A stretch of 37,643 bases of DNA from Streptomyces albidochromogenes. GTDB lineage: Bacteria > Actinomycetota > Actinomycetes > Streptomycetales > Streptomycetaceae. The number at the start of each line of letters is the position of its first letter. Within the stretch, counting starts at the first letter, position 1. The notes beneath the pieces were generated by a model. That model searched no databases. It was not told the DNA's origin and saw nothing but the letters and a program-made list of their open reading frames with translations. Position numbers and translations under genes: made by a program. Positions 32,467 through 37,643 of this stretch are shown one piece after another. The stretch covers positions 1 through 37,643 of the forward strand of contig NZ_VBVX01000024.1 in NCBI RefSeq assembly GCF_005981925.1. Reading direction: 5' to 3'.

Positions 32467-32529
32467 CGGCGCCCGGGCGGCGTCCGGAGGCCGGCGCACG
32501 CCGGCCCCGCGCACGCCGCCCGGCCGCCG
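32467..32529. terminator. Large nested hairpin, end of the ATP-grasp operon
   Basis: Outer stem of 17 bp with one mismatch (32467-32483 with 32513-32529; core GGGCGGCGT / ACGCCGCCC). Inside it is an 8-bp perfect stem with a 2-base loop (GGCCGGCG-CA-CGCCGGCC, 32489-32506). It begins 10 bases after the dehydrogenase stop. A good mark for the right-hand edge of co-transcribed cluster genes. Confidence 0.75.
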
Positions 32530-32580
32530 GACGGCCCGGCGGGACGACACCATCACCACAGAGAAGGCGCAGGGGAAGCT

Positions 32581-33591
32581 GTGAAGCTGTTGTTGCTCGG
32601 CGGTACCGACTTTGGAGGCCGCGCGGTCGCCGAGGCCGCGCGCGACCGGGGCTGGGAGGTCACCGTCTTCCACCGGGGCGAACACCCGGCGCCGGCCGGT
32701 GTGCGCGTCCTGCGCGGGGACCGCACCGCGTCCGACGGGCTCGCCGCCCTCGCCGGCGGCTCGTGGGACGCGGTCGTCGACACCTGGTCGGCCGGCCCGG
32801 CCGCCGTGCGCGACACGGCCCGGCTGCTGTCCGGCCGGGCCGGCCGCTACGCGTTCGTCTCCAGCCGCTCGGTGTACGCCTGGCCCGCACCGGCGGGTCT
32901 CGACGAGGACGGGCCGCTGGCCGAGGGCGACCCCGACGCCGACGCGACGGAGTACCCGGCGGACAAGCGCGGCGCGGAACTGGCCGTGCTCCGCGAGTTC
33001 GGCGAGGAGCGCACCCTGATCGTCCGGGCCGGGCTCATCCTCGGCCCGCGCGAGACCCCCGGCCGTCTGACCTGGTGGCTGGATCGGGTGGCCCGGGGCG
33101 GCCGGGTCCTCGCGCCCGGCCCGCGCGACACCCCGCTCCAGTACGTCGACGCCCGCGACCTCGCGGCCTGGCTGCTCGACGGCCTGGACGCCGGGCTGCA
33201 CGGCCCGTACAACATGGTCGGCCCGCCGGGGCACACCACGATGGGCGGCCTCCTCGACGCGTGCCTGCGGGTCACCGGCTCGGACGCCGAGCTGTGCTGG
33301 ACGCCGCCCGAGGCCGTCGAGGCGGCCGGCGTCGAGGCGTGGAGCGAGCTGCCGATCTGGGCGCCGCCGGGCAGCGAGCTGCACGCGGCGGTGCACGCGG
33401 GCGACGTGTCCCGGGCGCTGGCGACCGGCCTGCGGTGCCGTCCGGTGCTCGACACGGTGCGGGACACCTGGGCCTGGCGGCAGGCGCTGCCCGACGGCGT
33501 CGCACCGCCGCTCGCCGACGGAGTCCCGGCGGAGAAGGAGGCGCGGGCCCTGGCGGGCGAGGCCGCCGGATCCGGCCCGTCCGGCGCCTGA
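32581..33591 (+). CDS. NAD-dependent epimerase/dehydratase (extended SDR)
   Basis: Protein of 336 residues. N-terminal G-G-T-D-F-G-G nucleotide loop, S-S-R-S-V-Y in the Ser-motif position, and Y-P-A-D-K with the catalytic pair Tyr125 and Lys129. This is an atypical extended SDR group widespread in Streptomyces with unknown substrates. The GTG at 32581 has GGGGAAG upstream. It follows the nested terminator by about 50 bases, so it is probably not part of the ATP-grasp operon, and its link to the biosynthetic cluster is uncertain. Confidence 0.85.
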   Translation: MKLLLLGGTDFGGRAVAEAARDRGWEVTVFHRGEHPAPAGVRVLRGDRTASDGLAALAGGSWDAVVDTWSAGPAAVRDTARLLSGRAGRYAFVSSRSVYAWPAPAGLDEDGPLAEGDPDADATEYPADKRGAELAVLREFGEERTLIVRAGLILGPRETPGRLTWWLDRVARGGRVLAPGPRDTPLQYVDARDLAAWLLDGLDAGLHGPYNMVGPPGHTTMGGLLDACLRVTGSDAELCWTPPEAVEAAGVEAWSELPIWAPPGSELHAAVHAGDVSRALATGLRCRPVLDTVRDTWAWRQALPDGVAPPLADGVPAEKEARALAGEAAGSGPSGA

Positions 33592-33641
33592 GGGCGGGCC
33601 GGCGGCGCACGCGCGGCAGAAAGATGGCCGATGCACGGATC

Positions 33642-33670
33642 TTGACGGGAGGCGGCCCCCGGCATAGCGT
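33642..33670 (+). promoter_or_regulatory. HrdB-type promoter of the acyl-CoA ligase gene
   Basis: TTGACG (33642-33647), 17-base spacer, TAGCGT (33665-33670). Nearly ideal for the vegetative sigma factor. The start site would be near 33677, with a 30-base leader containing GGAGAGG ahead of the GTG at 33707. It shows the ligase gene is expressed independently of the cluster. Confidence 0.75.
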
Positions 33671-33706
33671 CCGCAGGACTGAGCAACCGCTTGGAGAGGT
33701 CGGTCC

Positions 33707-35404
33707 GTGCCGAACAACGATCCGCTGCGCGCCGAAGCGGCGCTGACCGCACCCGGGGCGCCCTTCGAGGTGGTGCGCGGCGAGGACGGCGGCCCGCTGT
33801 ACGCCACCGGGCCCCGGACGCTGCGCGAGTTCGTCGAGGCGACCTGGGCGTACGGGGACCGGCCGTTCCTGGTCGCGGAGAGCGGGACGTACACGTACGG
33901 CGAGTTCTTCGCGGCGGCCTGCGCCCTGGCCCGCCGGTTCGCCGACGTGCACGGGCTGGTGCCCGGCGACCGGGCCGTCATCGCCATGCGCAACCACCCC
34001 GAGTGGCAAGTCGCCTTCTGGGCCGCCCAGCTGGCCGGGCTCGTCGCCGTGCCGCTCAACGCCTGGTGGACCGAGGCGGAGGTCGCGTACGCGCTGGACG
34101 ACTGCACGCCCCGCGTGCTGCTCGTCGACGGCGAGCGCCTCCCCCGGGTCGAGCCGTGGGTCGCGGGCCGCGAGGAGCCGCCCACCGTGGTGGTGTTCCA
34201 CGGCGACGCGGGGGAGTGGGGCGAGGCGTACGAGGGGATCCGGGCGGCCGATCCGTTGCTGGGGCCGCCGGACGTCGACGTACGGCCCGAGGACGACGCC
34301 ACGATCATCTACACCTCCGGCACCACCGGCCGCCCCAAGGGCGCCGTGGCCACCCACCTCGCCCAGACCGGCGCCGCCACCCACCCCCGCTTCCACGCCG
34401 CGCTCTCCGCGCTCGGGCGCGGCCGGATCCCGGGGCAGGGGCCCGCCCCCGTGTCGCTCATGACGTTCCCCTTCTTCCACGTGGCCGCCTTCACCGCGCT
34501 GTACTCCGTCATGGCGGCCGGCGGTGCCCTCGTCCTCATGCGCAAGTGGGACGCCGGCCGGGCGCTCGCGCTCATCCGCGAACACCGCGTCACGCACTAC
34601 GCCGGCGTGCCGGCCACCGCCCTGCAACTGCTGGACGCCGCCGAGGCCGCCGGGGACGGCCTGGAGAGCCTCGCGATGCTCAACACCGGCGGGGCCGCCG
34701 CGCCCGCCGGTCTCGTCGCCCGCCTCACCGCCGGCTACGGCGAGCGCGTCGAGCCGCGCAACGGCTACGGGCTCACCGAGACCAGCGGCGGCGTGATGGC
34801 CAACTTCGGCGCGTCCTACCGCGCGGACCCCGGCAGCGTCGGCCGCCCCGCACCGGGCACCGACGTACGCGTCGCCGGGCCGCAGGGGCAGCCGCTGCCC
34901 GAGGGCGAGGTCGGCGAGCTGTGGCTGCGCGGGCAGTCGCTGTTCCGCGGGTACTGGAACGACCCCGAGGCCACCGCCCGGGCCTTCGCCGACGGCGGGT
35001 GGTTCAGGACCGGGGACCTCGCGACCGTGCGCGACGGCCGGGTCGCCATCGTCGACCGCATCAAGGACATGGTCGTCCGGGGCGGCGAGAACGTGTACTG
35101 CGCCGAGGTGGAGAGCGTGCTGCACGCCCACCCGGACGTGCTCGACGCCGCCGTGCTCGGTGTCGGCCACCCCGTCCTGGGCGAGGAGGTCGCCGCCGTC
35201 GTGCAGCGGCGGCCCGGCGCCACGGCCGGTGCGGACGAACTGCGCGCGCACGTCGGCGGGCGGCTCGCCGCGTTCAAGGTGCCCGCGCACGTGCTCGTAC
35301 GGGACGAACCCCTGCCGCGCAACGCCACCGGCAAGGTCCTCAAGCGGGAACTGCGCACCGCGGCCGGCCTGTTCGCCGGCGGTGGGTCGACCGGCGGCGG
35401 GTGA
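33707..35404 (+). CDS. Class I adenylate-forming acyl-CoA ligase (FadD-like)
   Basis: Protein of 565 residues. Motifs: I-I-Y-T-S-G-T-T-G-R-P-K-G near 205, N-G-Y-G-L-T-E-T, R-T-G-D-L, V-D-R-I-K-D-M-V-V-R-G-G-E-N-V-Y and the C-terminal A-T-G-K-V-L-K with the adenylation Lys. It lacks the amino-acid-type Asp pocket of NRPS A domains and looks like a fatty- or aryl-acid CoA ligase. It has its own vegetative promoter and is convergent with a protease gene. A part in supplying CoA substrates, for example for the DpgC-like enzyme, cannot be excluded, but a housekeeping role is as likely. Confidence 0.88.
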   Translation: MPNNDPLRAEAALTAPGAPFEVVRGEDGGPLYATGPRTLREFVEATWAYGDRPFLVAESGTYTYGEFFAAACALARRFADVHGLVPGDRAVIAMRNHPEWQVAFWAAQLAGLVAVPLNAWWTEAEVAYALDDCTPRVLLVDGERLPRVEPWVAGREEPPTVVVFHGDAGEWGEAYEGIRAADPLLGPPDVDVRPEDDATIIYTSGTTGRPKGAVATHLAQTGAATHPRFHAALSALGRGRIPGQGPAPVSLMTFPFFHVAAFTALYSVMAAGGALVLMRKWDAGRALALIREHRVTHYAGVPATALQLLDAAEAAGDGLESLAMLNTGGAAAPAGLVARLTAGYGERVEPRNGYGLTETSGGVMANFGASYRADPGSVGRPAPGTDVRVAGPQGQPLPEGEVGELWLRGQSLFRGYWNDPEATARAFADGGWFRTGDLATVRDGRVAIVDRIKDMVVRGGENVYCAEVESVLHAHPDVLDAAVLGVGHPVLGEEVAAVVQRRPGATAGADELRAHVGGRLAAFKVPAHVLVRDEPLPRNATGKVLKRELRTAAGLFAGGGSTGGG

Positions 35405-35418
35405 AGCGCCGCGGCCGG

Positions 35419-36726
35419 CTAGCGCCGGTCGACGCGGACCCGGTAGTTGCCGCGCCCGTCCTCCTCGCCCACCGAGATCCGGACCCCGTACTGCCGGTCC
35501 CGGAACGACTCGCCCTCCTCGAACGGAGCGTCCGACAGCTCCGCGTGCACATTGGGCTGGCGCGTGCAGCCCCCGCTGTCGCGCTCGCTGTCGGCGACGG
35601 TGACGGGGCCGTTGCCCGTGTCCACGTCGGCGTCGACGCGGTAGATCAGCACACCCGGCTTGCACACGGCGTCGTCGTTGCCCGCCCGGGTGCGCACCTC
35701 GACGGCGTACCCCGTCCGTTCCGTCAGGGGTACGAAGACCAGCTTCGCCCGGTCGCCGGCGTCGCGGGCGGCGAGCGGCGCCAGGACGTGCTCGGTGGTG
35801 CCGCGCGCGGACGCGCAGCGGATCTGCTCGCCGTCGAGCCAGCCCAGCTTCCACTTGTGCCAGCCCAGCAGGTCGTTGTTGGCGCCCCAGTCCTCGGACA
35901 TGATGTCCCAGTGCCCGACCGCCCCGCCGCCGTCCACGGTGTAGAGGTCCGGCAGTCCGAAGACGTGGCCGTTCTCGTGCGGCAGCACCCGGAAGCCCGT
36001 CTCGCCGTACGATCCGGACCCGTCGTCCTGGCGGCTGTAGACGAACGAGGTGTTGGCGAGCGGGACGCCGTCGGCGCGCGGCGCGTCGTCGTGCCCGGAG
36101 AAGGTGACGGACAGGACGGTGTCCAGGGCCGAGGGCCCGGCGTTGGGCGTGACGAGGATGTTCACCAGGTCGTACGCGCGGAAGTCCACCCGGTCGTCGG
36201 TCTCCGCGATGATGTCCTGCACGAGATTGCGGTAGCCCGGTTCGTACGGCGAGCCGCGGTCTATCCCGTACGCCGCGAAGGGCAGCGGCATCCGTACCCA
36301 GTCGGTGAACGGCGTGACGGGCCGGTAGCGCAGCCGCCCGTACGAACTGGTCGCGAACCACCGCGTCGTCTGCGGGAAGAACTCCTCGAACCGGTCGCGC
36401 GCCGGGCCCTTCCCCGGGGCGTCCACGAAGTCGATCATGAGGGTGAGGGCGCGTACGTCGCCCGTCGAGCGGGCGTACCCGGGCGGCGTCGGCAGCCCCT
36501 CCGACATCTGTACGCCCATGGTGCCCGCTATCCGGCACGGCTTGAGGGCGGCCTCGTCGGGCACGGAGACGGCCTGGTCGGCACCGGACACCGGGCCGGA
36601 CGCGGCGTTGGAACCGCCGGCGAGGGGCGAACCGGCCGAGGTCACGGAGGTGAGGGCCAGGCCGGTGAGGACGGCGACGCTGACGATGTGGCGGGGCTTG
36701 CGTATCCGGGGGCGGGTCCGCTGCAT
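35419..36726 (-). CDS. Secreted M6-family metalloprotease (immune inhibitor A-like)
   Basis: Protein of 435 residues. It begins with a basic stretch and a hydrophobic signal sequence (V-S-V-A-V-L-T-G-L-A-L-T), cleaved near residue 30. The zinc site H-E-N-G-H-V-F-G-L-P-D-L-Y (His250, Glu251, His254) followed by W-D-I-M-S defines the M6 family. ATG at 36726 is chosen because GAAGG lies seven bases upstream and the signal peptide then starts properly; an in-frame ATG at 36783 adds 19 residues without such support. It has no evident link to the NRPS cluster. Confidence 0.9.
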   Translation of the reverse strand: MQRTRPRIRKPRHIVSVAVLTGLALTSVTSAGSPLAGGSNAASGPVSGADQAVSVPDEAALKPCRIAGTMGVQMSEGLPTPPGYARSTGDVRALTLMIDFVDAPGKGPARDRFEEFFPQTTRWFATSSYGRLRYRPVTPFTDWVRMPLPFAAYGIDRGSPYEPGYRNLVQDIIAETDDRVDFRAYDLVNILVTPNAGPSALDTVLSVTFSGHDDAPRADGVPLANTSFVYSRQDDGSGSYGETGFRVLPHENGHVFGLPDLYTVDGGGAVGHWDIMSEDWGANNDLLGWHKWKLGWLDGEQIRCASARGTTEHVLAPLAARDAGDRAKLVFVPLTERTGYAVEVRTRAGNDDAVCKPGVLIYRVDADVDTGNGPVTVADSERDSGGCTRQPNVHAELSDAPFEEGESFRDRQYGVRISVGEEDGRGNYRVRVDRR

Positions 36727-36881
36727 AGATTCGCCTTCGGGTCCGCGGCAGCCGGCCGTCCCAGACTGCTCTCGTTCGATCACCCTGTGCCGGGGGCCGT
36801 CCGGGCGCCCGCTGGGTGGCCCGATCGTGCGAATTTCCGGCCCGCGCTGTGATCCGGCTCACATGTGCTCCGGGAGGAAAT

Positions 36882-36901
36882 AACCGGGGACGCTCTCCCC
36901 G
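36882..36901. promoter_or_regulatory. Upstream operator-like site of the TetR gene
   Basis: AACCGGGGA-CGCTC-TCCCCG; the inner arms CGGGGA / TCCCCG pair perfectly. It shares AACCGGGGA and the five-base spacer with the stronger site 39 bases downstream, so the two look like a pair for one regulator. Confidence 0.4.
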
Positions 36902-36919
36902 TTTGCAACAGTGTTCGCC

Positions 36920-36944
36920 GAACCGGGGACTCGGTCCCCGGTTC
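36920..36944. promoter_or_regulatory. Perfect 11-3-11 inverted repeat, likely TetR operator
   Basis: GAACCGGGGAC-TCG-GTCCCCGGTTC. It ends 27 bases upstream of the GTG of the TetR gene, in the divergent region shared with the protease. Position and symmetry suit autoregulation by the TetR protein. It could also act as a transcript hairpin. Confidence 0.55.
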
Positions 36945-36971
36945 ACCCGATCACGTACGAGAGGAAGCGCC

Positions 36972-37631
36972 GTGGCCACCGTCACCCGCACCGAAACCGC
37001 CGCCCGGCGCCGTGCCCCGCGCCCGCGGGCCGACGCCCTGCGCAACCGGGAGCGGATCGTCGCGGCCGCGCGCGAGATGTTCGTCGAGTTCGGCCCGGAG
37101 GTCCCGCTCGACGAGATCGCCCGCCGTGCGGGCGTCGGCAACGCGACGCTGTACCGGCACTTCCCCGACCGCGACGAGCTGATCCACCACGTGGTCGTCT
37201 CCGTCATGTCCCGCACCACCGACCAGGCCGAGGCGGCCGGCGCCGAGGAGGCCGACGCGTTCGACGCGCTGCGCCGCTTCGTCCACGCGGCCGCCGACGA
37301 GCGCATCGGCGCCCTGTGCCCCATGCTCTCCGGCGCCTTCGACAAGGAGCACCCGGAACTGCTCGCCGCGCGCAACCGCCTGGAAGGGGCCGTCGACGGC
37401 CTCATGGAGCGCGCGCGGCGGTCCGGGCGGCTCCGTGACGACGTGGCCGTAGGCGATCTGCTGGTCGGCCTCTCCCAGCTCACCCGGCCCCTGCCGGGCA
37501 GTGCCTGCACGCACTTCGACCAGTTCGTGCACCGGCACCTGCAAATCTTCCTCGACGGCCTGGAGGCGCCGGCGCGTTCCGTTCTCCCCGGCTCACCCGC
37601 GACCTTGGAGGACCTGCGCCGGGAGTCCTGA
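36972..37631 (+). CDS. TetR-family transcriptional regulator
   Basis: Protein of 219 residues. Residues about 20-70 are the TetR DNA-binding domain (R-E-R-I-V-A-A-A-R-E-M-F, V-P-L-D-E-I-A-R-R-A-G-V-G-N-A-T-L-Y-R-H-F). The rest is the ligand-binding part, which I cannot assign. GTG 36972 has GAGAGGAAG upstream. Two operator-like inverted repeats precede it. Its target may lie to the right of the window or be the divergent protease gene. Confidence 0.92.
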   Translation: MATVTRTETAARRRAPRPRADALRNRERIVAAAREMFVEFGPEVPLDEIARRAGVGNATLYRHFPDRDELIHHVVVSVMSRTTDQAEAAGAEEADAFDALRRFVHAAADERIGALCPMLSGAFDKEHPELLAARNRLEGAVDGLMERARRSGRLRDDVAVGDLLVGLSQLTRPLPGSACTHFDQFVHRHLQIFLDGLEAPARSVLPGSPATLEDLRRES

Positions 37632-37643
37632 CTCCCACCCGCC

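Noticed and set aside
35415..35428. CCGGC-TAGC-GCCGG as a terminator between the convergent ligase and protease genes
   Set aside because: Only 5-bp arms and inside the protease end; too weak to call.

Overview
The window is very GC-rich, uses GTG starts freely, is densely coding and carries one regulator with a rare TTA codon. Together this points to Streptomyces or a close actinomycete relative. I found no RNA gene, insertion sequence, phage gene or CRISPR array, and no gene-free stretch longer than about 250 bases.

Most of the window is an orphan hybrid NRPS-PKS biosynthetic gene cluster. The left end (1-4273) holds an MbtH-like helper, a LuxR-type regulator whose fourth codon is TTA, a small secreted peptide, a LysR regulator and a convergent aspartate-semialdehyde dehydrogenase paralogue whose catalytic Cys is Ser. 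From 4274 to 29221 thirteen genes lie on the + strand, each overlapping the next by 4-11 bases: FMN reductase, type II thioesterase, T*-C NRPS, A(Thr-like)-T NRPS, KS-AT-KR*-T PKS, luciferase-like monooxygenase, C-A(Gly)-T-TE NRPS, MFS exporter, C-A*-T NRPS, a 38-residue Thr-Arg repeat ORF, a DpgC-family dioxygenase, a free-standing A domain and a half-C-A-T NRPS (* = domain with key residues missing). A hairpin at 29236-29268 follows. A second coupled set (29385-32456) encodes an ATP-grasp ligase, a HAD phosphatase and a Rossmann-fold dehydrogenase-like protein, and ends in a large hairpin. The rest (32581-37631: epimerase, acyl-CoA ligase, M6 metalloprotease, TetR regulator) looks like flanking chromosome.

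My reading of the assembly line, which is inference: the half-C-A-T protein starts the chain. The C-A*-T protein receives its amino acid in trans from the free-standing A domain. The T*-C and A-T proteins together add a threonine-like residue. The PKS adds one malonate and leaves a beta-ketone because its KR is dead. The flavin monooxygenase, fed by the FMN reductase, oxidises a tethered intermediate. The last module adds glycine, and a thioesterase with Cys in place of Ser releases the product. DpgC without its usual partners, the Cys-less Asd paralogue and the ATP-grasp set would supply or modify building blocks. I cannot match this gene set to a known product.
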